From: Methylobacterium sp. GXS13
Lineage (GTDB): Bacteria > Pseudomonadota > Alphaproteobacteria > Rhizobiales > Beijerinckiaceae
Assembly (NCBI RefSeq): GCF_001455965.1
Contig: NZ_LKKO01000018.1
Coordinates: 52,157 to 116,156 of the forward strand
Direction: 5' to 3'
DNA length: 64,000 nt
Below the pieces are notes generated by a model, which was not told the origin of the DNA, did no database searches, and was given only the letters and a program-made list of their open reading frames with translations. Shown piece after piece: positions 8,975 to 16,671 of the stretch; the first letter of the stretch is position 1; each line of letters opens with the position of its first letter. A program made the translations under genes and the position numbers.

Positions 8975-9553
8975 ATGACACGACCGAGACTCGTCGGGCT
9001 GAGCGCGAACGTTCAGCGCCCGTCCAAGACCCGCACGCTGGTCGATGCGGTGCTGCACGAGGCCTGCGCGCAGGCGGCGTTCGACGGGCGCATCTTCGAC
9101 TTCGTCGATGCCGGTTCCGGCCTCGGGGCCGCCTGGACCCGGGACCAGCTGCCGCTGCCCGCCCGCCGGGTGCTCGACGCCATCGAGGAGGCGGATGGGC
9201 TCGTGGTCGGCTCGCCGGTCTACAAGGGCGCCTATACCGGCCTGTTCAAGCACCTGTTCGATCTGGTCGATCCCACCGCGCTCGCCGGCAAGCCCGTGGC
9301 CATCGTGGCGACCGGGGGCGGAGCGCGGCATGCCCTGGTGGTCGAGCACGCCTTCCGGCCGCTGTTCGGTTTCTTCGGCGCCCTCCAGATCCCGACCGCG
9401 GTCTACGCGTCCGACGCGGATTTCAGCGACGGCGTGCTGACTGAGGCCGGCGTGCGCGCCCGCGCCGCCGAGGCCGGCGGCCAGCTCGCCGCCCTGCTCC
9501 TGCACCGGGCGTCGGCGGCGACCGGCCCGGCCGAGCTCGCCGCCGCCGAGTGA
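8975..9553 (+). CDS. msuE: NAD(P)H-dependent FMN reductase (MsuE/SsuE type)
   Basis: It supplies reduced flavin to the two-component alkanesulfonate monooxygenase encoded at the end of this operon. The 192-residue flavodoxin-like protein shows the MsuE signatures GSPVYKGAYTGLFKHLFDLVD (split by the flavin-binding loop), ATGGGARHALVVEH, and LFGFFGALQIP with YASDADF. The ATG at 8975 has AAGG eight bases upstream; a longer in-frame start at 8903 would add unconserved residues. Its stop overlaps the start of the first ssuA gene, so the operon is translationally coupled from here on. Confidence 0.88.
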   Translation: MTRPRLVGLSANVQRPSKTRTLVDAVLHEACAQAAFDGRIFDFVDAGSGLGAAWTRDQLPLPARRVLDAIEEADGLVVGSPVYKGAYTGLFKHLFDLVDPTALAGKPVAIVATGGGARHALVVEHAFRPLFGFFGALQIPTAVYASDADFSDGVLTEAGVRARAAEAGGQLAALLLHRASAATGPAELAAAE

Positions 9554-10512
9554 GCCCGACGATGCTCGACCGCCGCACCTTCCTGGCCGCATCCCTTGCG
9601 GCCGTCCCGGCCCTGCGGGGCGCCCGGCCGGGACGGCCCGGCGTGCTGCGCATCGGCTACCAGAAGAACGGGATTTTGGTCGTCGCCAAGCAGCAGGGCA
9701 TCATCGAGCGGCGCCTGGAGCCTCTCGGCCACACGGTGCGCTGGGTCGAGTTCTCGTTCGGGCCGCCGCTGCTGGAGGCCCTGTCCCTCGACGGGATCGA
9801 TTTCGGCCAGACCGGCGACGCACCGCCGATCTTCGCCCAGGCGGCCCGGTCGAGCCTCGTCTACGCAGCGGCCCAGGAGGGCGGTAGTTCCGGCATCGGG
9901 ATCCTGCTGCCCAAGGGCTCGCCCGTGCGCAGCCTCGCCGACCTCAAGGGCAAGCGCGTCGCCTTCGCCAAGGCCTCCAGCGCCCACAACCTGACGGTCG
10001 CGGCCCTGGAGAAGGCGGGCCTGCGCTACGCCGACATCGAGCCGGTGACCCTGGCGCCCGCCGACGCGGCGGCGGCCTTCACCCGCGGCAGCGTCGATGC
10101 CTGGACGATCTGGGACCCATATCTTGCCATCGCCGAGGAGGGCGACGGAGTGCGGGTGCTCGCCCTCGCCACCGAGATCACGCCGCAGAACAATTTCTTC
10201 CTGGCACGCCGGGCCTTTGCGGAGACGCAGGGAGCGGTGCTCGTCGCGACAATCGACGCCCTGAGCGAGGTCGCGGCTTGGTGCCGGCAGAACCGCGGCG
10301 CGGTGGCCGCGCTCCTGTCCCAGGGCACCGGCGTGCCGCTGCCGGCTACGCGCCGGGCGGTGGACCGCGCCGAGTACGTGATCGGCCCAATGACCGAACG
10401 GATCATCGCCGAGCAGCAGGCCGTCGCCGACCGGTTCCACGCCCTGAAGCTGATCCCGAAGCCGATCCGCATCGCCGACGCGGTCTGGACGGCGCCTGCC
10501 CGAAACGGCTGA
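9550..10512 (+). CDS. ssuA: Aliphatic sulfonate ABC transporter substrate-binding protein, copy 1
   Basis: A periplasmic binding protein of the SsuA/NitT/TauT class, 320 residues, that would capture alkanesulfonates. The N-terminus carries a secretion signal (LDRRTFLAASLAAVPALRGA) containing a Tat-like RR pair. The mature part opens with LRIGYQKNGILVV, characteristic of SsuA, and includes TGDAPPIFAQAA and FTRGSVDAWTIWDPY. The GTG start overlaps the stop of the FMN reductase gene (GTGA). A second, clearly related SsuA gene follows six bases later; the two proteins share most motifs but diverge in signal peptide and C-terminus. Confidence 0.88.
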   Translation: MSPTMLDRRTFLAASLAAVPALRGARPGRPGVLRIGYQKNGILVVAKQQGIIERRLEPLGHTVRWVEFSFGPPLLEALSLDGIDFGQTGDAPPIFAQAARSSLVYAAAQEGGSSGIGILLPKGSPVRSLADLKGKRVAFAKASSAHNLTVAALEKAGLRYADIEPVTLAPADAAAAFTRGSVDAWTIWDPYLAIAEEGDGVRVLALATEITPQNNFFLARRAFAETQGAVLVATIDALSEVAAWCRQNRGAVAALLSQGTGVPLPATRRAVDRAEYVIGPMTERIIAEQQAVADRFHALKLIPKPIRIADAVWTAPARNG

Positions 10513-10517
10513 GATCC

Positions 10518-11519
10518 ATGACCGAGAGATCATCTCCTTTGGGGCTATTCGGGCTCGCCCCGAGCCGGCGCCACCTCCTGTCCGCAGGGCTCGGCCTCGC
10601 GGCGGCTGGCGCCCTGCGCCCGGCCCGGGCCGCGGGCGGCGCCGTCCGGGTCGGCTACCAGAAATACGGCTCCCTCGTCCTGCTGAAGGGCCGCGGCACC
10701 CTCGAGAAGGCGCTCCAGCCCCTCGGCTACACGGTGGCATGGTCGGAATTCCCGTCCGGCCCCCCGCTGATGGAGGCCCTGAATGCTGGGGCGGTCGATT
10801 TCGGCTCGGCCGGCGAGGCGCCGCCGATCTTCGCGCAGGCCGCGAGCGCGGACCTGCGCTACGTCGCCACCCCCCCCCCGGCCCCCCGGGGCGAAGCGAT
10901 CCTGGTCCCCAAGGATAGCCCGGTGCGCAGTGTCGCCGACCTGCGCGGCCGGACGCTGGCCCTCAACAAAGGCTCGAACGTCCACTTCCTGGTGGTGCGC
11001 GCCCTGGAGCAGGCCGGCCTGCCCTACGATGCGGTGAAGTTCGCCTTCCTGGCCCCGGCGGACGCCAACGCCGCCTTCGTGCGCGGCTCCGTCGACGCCT
11101 GGGCGATCTGGGATCCCTATCTCGCCGCCGCAGAACGGGCCACCGGCGCCCAGGTGCTGGCGGACGCGCAGGGGCTTGCCCCCAACCGCCAGTTCTACCT
11201 GTCCCGCCGCGGCTTCACAGATGCCAGCCCGGAGGTCGTCTCGGTCGTGCTCAAGGCAATCGGGGAGGTGGATACCTGGGCGGAAGGCCATGCCGACACC
11301 GTGGCGGCGGAACTTGCGCCCTCCGTGGGCATTCCAGCCCCCGTGCTCCGCGTCGCCCTCGACCGCCTGTCCTATGGGGTCACGCCCCTGGATGCCGCGG
11401 CGATCGCCGACCAGCAGCGGGTGGCGGACGCCTTCCACGGCCTCGGCCTTCTGCCGAAGCCGATCCGCGTGGCCGATGCGGTCTGGACACAGCCCGAACG
11501 CCGGGCGGAGAATCGATGA
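10518..11519 (+). CDS. ssuA: Aliphatic sulfonate ABC transporter substrate-binding protein, copy 2
   Basis: A 333-residue paralogue of the preceding SsuA. It starts with a Tat-type signal (SRRHLLSAGLGLAAAGAL, cleavage near ARA), then VRVGYQKYGSLVLL, AGEAPPIFAQAA and FVRGSVDAWAIWDPYLAAAE. I used the ATG at 10518; upstream in-frame sequence is the tail of copy 1 in another frame. Its stop overlaps the start of the permease gene (ATGA). With one permease and one ATPase downstream, the two binding proteins probably feed the same channel with different sulfonate preferences; that is inferred. Confidence 0.88.
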   Translation: MTERSSPLGLFGLAPSRRHLLSAGLGLAAAGALRPARAAGGAVRVGYQKYGSLVLLKGRGTLEKALQPLGYTVAWSEFPSGPPLMEALNAGAVDFGSAGEAPPIFAQAASADLRYVATPPPAPRGEAILVPKDSPVRSVADLRGRTLALNKGSNVHFLVVRALEQAGLPYDAVKFAFLAPADANAAFVRGSVDAWAIWDPYLAAAERATGAQVLADAQGLAPNRQFYLSRRGFTDASPEVVSVVLKAIGEVDTWAEGHADTVAAELAPSVGIPAPVLRVALDRLSYGVTPLDAAAIADQQRVADAFHGLGLLPKPIRVADAVWTQPERRAENR

Positions 11520-12301
11520 TGCGCCCCACCCCTCTCGGTCGCCTGCGCGACACGGCCGTACCCTGGCTCCTGCCGGTCGCGATCCTCCTGGGCTGGCAGG
11601 CAGCGGTCTCGACAGGCCTCGTCTCCAACCGATTCATGCCGGCGCCCCTGGACGTGGTCCGGGCCGGCTGGGAGGCTGCGCGCACCGGAGAGCTCTGGAC
11701 CAACCTCTGGGTCAGCACCCTGCGGGCGCTGTCGGGCTTCGCGGTCGGCGGCGGCATCGGCCACCCGCTGGGCCTCGCCAACGGCCTCTCGCGCCTGTCA
11801 GAGCGGCTGACCGACACCTCGGTGCAGATGGTGCGCAACGTACCGCATCTGTCGCTGATCCCGCTGGTGATCCTGTGGTTCGGCATCGGCGAGGAGGCCA
11901 AGCTGTTCCTGGTGGCGCTCGGCGTGTTCTTCCCGATCTACGCCAACACCCTGCACGGTATCCGCTCGGTGGACCCGGCGCTGGTGGAGATGGGTCGCGT
12001 CTACGGCATGTCGCGCACGGAGCTGTTCACCAAGGTGGTACTGCCCGGCGCCCTCCCATCGATCTTCGTCGGCTTACGCTACGCGCTGGGGATCATGTGG
12101 CTGACGCTGATCGTTGCCGAGACGATCTCCGCTTCCTCGGGGCTCGGCTACATGGCCATGCAGGCCCGTGAGTTCATGCTGGTCGACGTCGTCGTGCTGG
12201 CGATCCTGATCTACGCCGCCCTGGGCAAGCTCGCGGATGCGCTGACGCGTCAGCTCGAGCGCGCCTGCCTCGCCTGGAACCCCGCCTACAGGAGCGCCTG
12301 A
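11516..12301 (+). CDS. ssuC: Aliphatic sulfonate ABC transporter permease
   Basis: A 261-residue inner-membrane permease of the BPD_transp_1 class with about six predicted membrane segments (the first near residues 17-35, [14 protein letters not shown]). The EAA loop that docks the ATPase is visible as [24 protein letters not shown], split around residues 160-185. It overlaps the second ssuA gene by four bases and shares one base with the ATPase gene downstream, so the permease and its partners are made in a coupled way. Confidence 0.9.
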   Translation: MMRPTPLGRLRDTAVPWLLPVAILLGWQAAVSTGLVSNRFMPAPLDVVRAGWEAARTGELWTNLWVSTLRALSGFAVGGGIGHPLGLANGLSRLSERLTDTSVQMVRNVPHLSLIPLVILWFGIGEEAKLFLVALGVFFPIYANTLHGIRSVDPALVEMGRVYGMSRTELFTKVVLPGALPSIFVGLRYALGIMWLTLIVAETISASSGLGYMAMQAREFMLVDVVVLAILIYAALGKLADALTRQLERACLAWNPAYRSA

Positions 12302-13158
12302 TGCTGCTCGACGCCCTTCGCCGCGAGGCTCCGGCCGATCCCCTCCCCGAGACCCGGGCCACCGTGCCCCCGACGCCCGCGTCGGCGCGCCAGCCGGCGG
12401 AGGCCGCCGGCCGCGGCATTGCGGTGACGGCCCGCGACCTCCGCAAGAGCTTCGACGGCCACGCCGTCATCGAGGGGCTCGACCTCTTCCTGCCGGCCGG
12501 CGGATTCACCGCCGTGGTCGGGCGCTCCGGCTGCGGCAAGAGCACGTTGCTCCGCCTGATCCTCGGGTTGGAGACGCCCACCGGCGGCCGGATCGTGCTC
12601 GAAGGGCCGGAGACCGGCCCGCGCCGGAGCGAGCCGCCGAAGCGGATCATGTTCCAGGAGCCGCGCCTGCTGCCCTGGGCTCGGGTGGTGGACAACGTCG
12701 CGGTCGGCCTCTCCGGCCACGGCTCCCGGGCCGAGCGCCGGGAGCGGGCGCTGGCGGCGCTCGCTGAGGTCGGCTTGGCCGACAAGGCCGGGCAATGGCC
12801 GCTGACCCTGTCGGGCGGCCAGCGGCAGCGCGTGGCACTGGCCCGGGCGCTGGTGAGCCGGCCGGGCTTGTTGGCCCTCGACGAGCCGCTGGGCGCCCTC
12901 GATGCCCTCACCCGCATCGGCATGCAGGATCTGATCGAGCGGATCTGGCTGGCGCAGGGCTTCACCGCGCTGCTGGTCACCCACGACGTGGCCGAGGCGG
13001 TGGCGATGGCCGATCGCATCCTGGTCGTCGAGGCCGGACGCATCGCCCTCGACCTGCGGGTCGACGTGCCGCGCCCGCGCCGGCGCGGGGATCCGGATCT
13101 GGCCCGGCTGGAGGGGCGTATCCTCGATCATCTGCTCGGCGCACAAACGGACATCTGA
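12301..13158 (+). CDS. ssuB: Aliphatic sulfonate ABC transporter ATP-binding protein
   Basis: The 285-residue ATPase that powers sulfonate import. Walker A is GRSGCGKST (about residue 75), the Q-loop follows in [11 protein letters not shown], the signature is [15 protein letters not shown], Walker B is [12 protein letters not shown] and the switch histidine lies in [10 protein letters not shown]. The first 40 residues are a non-conserved Pro/Ala-rich extension. It begins on the last base of the permease stop codon. A 116-base gap separates it from the monooxygenase gene. Confidence 0.92.
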   Translation: MLLDALRREAPADPLPETRATVPPTPASARQPAEAAGRGIAVTARDLRKSFDGHAVIEGLDLFLPAGGFTAVVGRSGCGKSTLLRLILGLETPTGGRIVLEGPETGPRRSEPPKRIMFQEPRLLPWARVVDNVAVGLSGHGSRAERRERALAALAEVGLADKAGQWPLTLSGGQRQRVALARALVSRPGLLALDEPLGALDALTRIGMQDLIERIWLAQGFTALLVTHDVAEAVAMADRILVVEAGRIALDLRVDVPRPRRRGDPDLARLEGRILDHLLGAQTDI

Positions 13159-13274
13159 CATCGGGCCGCCGTTTCCCGGAATCGGCGGCCTGCCCTAGCT
13201 CTTGATGATCGCCGGATGCGAGAAGTCGGATCCGGCTTTTCCGCACCCGGCTTGCAACCGCAATGGAGACCCTG

Positions 13275-14450
13275 ATGACCACGACGCATGACGGGCGCGC
13301 CGACGTACTCTGGTTCCTGCCGACCCACGGCGACGGCCGTTATCTCGGCGCCCAGGAAGGGGCTCGGGAGGTCTCGATCAACTATCTTCGGCAGATCGCC
13401 CAGGGCGCCGATGAGCTCGGATATTACGGCGTGCTGTTGCCGACCGGGCGCTCCTGCGAGGATTCCTGGATCGTCGCCTCCGCGCTGGTGCCGCTGACCA
13501 AGCGGCTGCGCTTCCTAGTGGCGGTGCGGCCGGGCCTGATGGAGCCCTCCGCGGCAGCCCGCATGACCGCGACCCTCGACCGGATTTCGGACGGGCGTCT
13601 CCTGATCAACGTCGTCACCGGCGGCGATCCGGTGGAGCTGGCCGGGGACGGCGTATTCCTGTCCCATGACGAGCGCTACGCCGTCACCAACGAGTTCCTG
13701 ACGATCTGGCGCGGGCTGCTCTCGGGCGAGACCGTGACCTTCCAGGGCCAGCACCTGCGCACCGAGAACGGCCGGGTGATCTTCCCGCCGGTGCAGAAGC
13801 CCTATCCGCCGCTCTATTTCGGCGGCTCCTCGCCCGCCGGGATGGAGGTCGCGGCCGAGCATTGCGACGTCTACCTCACCTGGGGCGAGCCCCCGGCCCA
13901 GGTCGCGGAGAAGATCGCCGCCGCCCGGCAGGCCGCGGAAGCCAAGGGCAAGACCTTCTCCTACGGCATCCGCCTGCACGTGATCGCCCGGGAGACCGAG
14001 GCCGAGGCCTGGGACGCCGCGGAGAAGCTGATCTCGAAGCTCGACGACGCCACCATCGCCAAGGCGCAGGAGACCCTGAAGCGGCAGGATTCGGTCGGTC
14101 AGAGCCGGATGATGGCGCTCCACGGCGGCAACCGCGACAAGCTCGTGGTCTCGCCCAACCTGTGGGCCGGGGTCGGGCTGGTGCGCGGCGGCGCCGGCAC
14201 GGCACTGGTCGGCTCGGCCGATCAGGTCGCCGACCGGATGAAGGAATACATCGATCTCGGGATCGACCGGTTCATCCTCTCGGGCTACCCGCATCTCGAG
14301 GAAGCCTACCGCTTCGCCGAGCTGGTCTTCCCGAAGCTGCCGCTCCGCGCCACCACGGGCCGGGCGGCGGGCAATGCGCGCAACGACGGCCCGTTCGGCG
14401 AGATCATCGCCAACGACCTCGTGCCCGCCCGTCGCGTCGGCGCGCACTGA
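13275..14450 (+). CDS. ssuD: FMNH2-dependent alkanesulfonate monooxygenase
   Basis: A luciferase-fold enzyme (391 residues) that cleaves C1-substituted sulfonates to the aldehyde and sulfite using flavin reduced by the MsuE-type reductase at the operon's start. Diagnostic stretches are [14 protein letters not shown] at the N-terminus, [37 protein letters not shown] and [21 protein letters not shown] [17 protein letters not shown] near the C-terminus. The ATG at 13275 is preceded by GGAG with six-base spacing; an upstream ATG at 13263 lacks one. A 15-bp hairpin follows. Confidence 0.93.
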   Translation: MTTTHDGRADVLWFLPTHGDGRYLGAQEGAREVSINYLRQIAQGADELGYYGVLLPTGRSCEDSWIVASALVPLTKRLRFLVAVRPGLMEPSAAARMTATLDRISDGRLLINVVTGGDPVELAGDGVFLSHDERYAVTNEFLTIWRGLLSGETVTFQGQHLRTENGRVIFPPVQKPYPPLYFGGSSPAGMEVAAEHCDVYLTWGEPPAQVAEKIAAARQAAEAKGKTFSYGIRLHVIARETEAEAWDAAEKLISKLDDATIAKAQETLKRQDSVGQSRMMALHGGNRDKLVVSPNLWAGVGLVRGGAGTALVGSADQVADRMKEYIDLGIDRFILSGYPHLEEAYRFAELVFPKLPLRATTGRAAGNARNDGPFGEIIANDLVPARRVGAH

Positions 14451-14485
14451 TCCCGTCGAACTGACCGCCCGGACCCGATCGGGAG

Positions 14486-14518
14486 GAGCCGAATACGCAT
14501 AGGATGCGTATTCGGCTC
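14486..14518 (+). terminator. Hairpin terminator of the sulfonate operon
   Basis: A perfect 15-bp inverted repeat (14486-14500 with 14504-14518) around an AGG loop lies 35 bases after ssuD. The stem includes ATACGCAT/ATGCGTAT, less GC-rich than most hairpins here. Only TCGTGTTGTG follows, so there is no strong T-tract. Confidence 0.65.
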
Positions 14519-14653
14519 TCGTGTTGTGCACACATGGCCGGGCTGCACCCTTGCCATCCGGGCGTCATGGTCGTGCCATCCTTGGCGCCCAGGTGCCGCG
14601 CTTATCACCGCGTGGCTTGCTCGCGCGATCATCGGATAGCGACAAGGACATCC

Positions 14654-14923
14654 ATGACTTTGACCAAGGCGGTCGTCCTGACCCTCGGTCTCTGCCTCGG
14701 CCCGGCCGCGGCGCTGGCCGAGCAATCCCCGGCCCGCGAGGCGCTCAAGCAGCACTGCACCGGCGACTACATGGATTATTGCAGCGCCTACGCGCCCGGC
14801 GGCCCGGAGGTCGAGGCCTGCTTCAAGGCGAACATGAAGAACCTGTCGCCCGGCTGCTCCGCGGCGATCACCGCCTACAAGCAGGAGAAGCGGGCGACCA
14901 AGCGCGTCAGCGAAGTGCGCTGA
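14654..14923 (+). CDS. Small exported cysteine-rich protein
   Basis: An 89-residue protein with a clear signal peptide (residues 1-22, ending AAALA). The mature part has four cysteines in the pattern HCTGDYMDYC...PGGPEVEACF...SPGC, resembling the cysteine-rich GLG1-type repeat found in small alphaproteobacterial periplasmic proteins. The tail is lysine/arginine-rich. AGGA sits five bases before the ATG. It is not in an operon: the sulfonate terminator is upstream and the next gene is on the other strand. Function is unknown. Confidence 0.75.
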   Translation: MTLTKAVVLTLGLCLGPAAALAEQSPAREALKQHCTGDYMDYCSAYAPGGPEVEACFKANMKNLSPGCSAAITAYKQEKRATKRVSEVR

Positions 14924-14950
14924 GGCGACCGCCGCGAGAGAGGATGCGGC

Positions 14951-16339
14951 TCACCGTACCGCGATGCCCAGCGGGGCGCCGCGACAATTGAGATGGGCCG
15001 GATTGGTGGAGACCACCCCGGCATTGCAGCCGCCCTCCAGGCCGACATAGAGCGGGGTCCCGCCCGCGCCGGCGGCCGCGAGGTAGCCGATCGGGCGCGT
15101 ACCGGCGTCGAGATGGTGCGGGTTGTTGGTGACCAGGCCGACATCGAGCCCGGCCGCGGTGCCGGCATAGACCGGCGCGTCGGCGGGCGAGGACGGCTGC
15201 CCCAGGGTCGCGCCGATCGGGGCCGTGGCGCAGCCCTTGTAGCCCGGGTCGATCGTCACCGCGCCGGCATTGCAGCCCTGCTGCGTCCCGACATAGAGCG
15301 CCACACCCGGGCTCCGCACGGGCGGGGCGGCAGCCGCTCTGGGTGCGGGGGCCGGGGGGGCGGGGAGGGAGGCCGGATGCCCGCCGGCCAGGGCTGACCG
15401 CAGGGCGACGAGGCCCGCACGGACATCCTGCAAGGTGCCGACCACCACGTAGCAGGTGTAGCTGTGCGCCCCCGCCGGGACATTGTTCTCCCGGAAGGCA
15501 CAGTTCCATTTCACCGTGGCGTTGCCCGGGCCCAGCAGGGTCGCGAAGTTGAACCGGCCGTAACCGGCATTCGGAACGGTCGCCTGGGGGAGGGCGGGGC
15601 TGTAGACGCCCATCGCCCGGGAGCCGTCGGGGGTGGCCAGGATCACCGGAACGCCTTGCTCGGCGGGCCCGGCCGAGAGCGGCGCGGACTGGCCCGTTGC
15701 CGGGTCGAGGCTCCAGAACGCCGTGAAGTCCGGCGGCATGTAGGCGGTGGCGGCCTCGAACGTGGCCGAGGCATGGGCCTGCGCAGTGATGTAGGTCACC
15801 CGGTACGCGATGGCGTTGGCCACGCCCGCCGCGCCCAGGGTGACGGTCTTGGCCAGGACGTCGTCCGAACGAGGACCGGCATGGGGACCGGGTCCCTTCG
15901 GGCAACTGCCGGTCACGCGGCCGGGCTCGATCCAGTAGGCCATCTGCGCGCGCGTCTGGAGCGTGTTGGGGCCGATCTTGAGCTCGGTGAGCAGGGTCGT
16001 GCTGCGCGGGCCGGTACCGTCGGAATCGCTGCCCGCCTCGGTGGGGTTCAGGCACTCGCCGTAGCCATCATACGAAGACGCCGATTGCAGCTCGCGGCCG
16101 TGGTCGTGCGCGTTGATGAACTGCGTGCCGCCCCAGGTCAGGCTGTCGATGGCCCCGCCGGTCCGGGACGAGACGCCGACCGTGATCGGCGATCCGTTGA
16201 AGGCCCGGCTGATCGTCGCCCGGCCGCCGGGCTCGGGCCAGGCGATCGACGGGGCGTCCTCGGCCTGCGCGGCTCCTGCAAAGCCGGCGAGCAAAAGCGC
16301 GACGCGCACGGGACGGGACAAGGGGGTCGAGGCGGGCAT
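14951..16339 (-). CDS. Exported protein with three C-terminal repeats, unknown function
   Basis: A 462-residue protein with a signal peptide (about 1-26, ending AAQA). The body (about 30-320) is not a family I recognise. After a Pro/Ala linker (about 325-345) come three repeats of roughly 36-40 residues of the form P-L-Y-V-G-x-x-x-G-C-N-A-G-V-V-x-x-x-P. In repeats 1 and 3 two cysteines are present; in repeat 2 both are replaced (GLD, DA), suggesting one disulfide per repeat. GGAG lies seven bases before the ATG. It is divergent from the SulP gene. Confidence 0.75.
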   Translation of the reverse strand: MPASTPLSRPVRVALLLAGFAGAAQAEDAPSIAWPEPGGRATISRAFNGSPITVGVSSRTGGAIDSLTWGGTQFINAHDHGRELQSASSYDGYGECLNPTEAGSDSDGTGPRSTTLLTELKIGPNTLQTRAQMAYWIEPGRVTGSCPKGPGPHAGPRSDDVLAKTVTLGAAGVANAIAYRVTYITAQAHASATFEAATAYMPPDFTAFWSLDPATGQSAPLSAGPAEQGVPVILATPDGSRAMGVYSPALPQATVPNAGYGRFNFATLLGPGNATVKWNCAFRENNVPAGAHSYTCYVVVGTLQDVRAGLVALRSALAGGHPASLPAPPAPAPRAAAAPPVRSPGVALYVGTQQGCNAGAVTIDPGYKGCATAPIGATLGQPSSPADAPVYAGTAAGLDVGLVTNNPHHLDAGTRPIGYLAAAGAGGTPLYVGLEGGCNAGVVSTNPAHLNCRGAPLGIAVR

Positions 16340-16671
16340 CGGCAGCTCCTGGGCGGAGCCGGCTTAGAGCATGGCGCGGGGGAGGGGAATCCGACGCTAG
16401 ATTTGGCAAGCCGAGCACAGAGACAGTCCCGCCCTCCTGGCCCAGACCGACCTCCGGCATGGTTCTGATCCCATCAGAACCGGTTGAAAGTTGGACAGGC
16501 CCGTCATCCGCCCCGTGCCAGCGGCACGATAATTTAAGTCCCGGGCTGCGATGGGGCTAGAAGGTTGCGGCCAAGCCCGATTCCCCCCGCTCCGCTGCGC
16601 GTGTGTATGCGGCGGCCGGCGATCTGCTGTCCCGGCCTGGATCGAACCTTCGGAATACGGATGCCGTCCCG
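16340..16671. other. Divergent intergenic region
   Basis: 332 bases between the divergent repeat protein and SulP genes. Apart from the palindrome at 16461-16481, I see no gene and no clear sigma70 promoter. Confidence 0.5.
16461..16481. promoter_or_regulatory. Perfect palindrome, candidate operator
   Basis: GGTTCTGAT and ATCAGAACC form a perfect 9-bp inverted repeat around CCC. It is too AT-balanced and too far from any gene end to be an obvious terminator, and lies between two divergent genes, so an operator is more likely. Confidence 0.4.
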
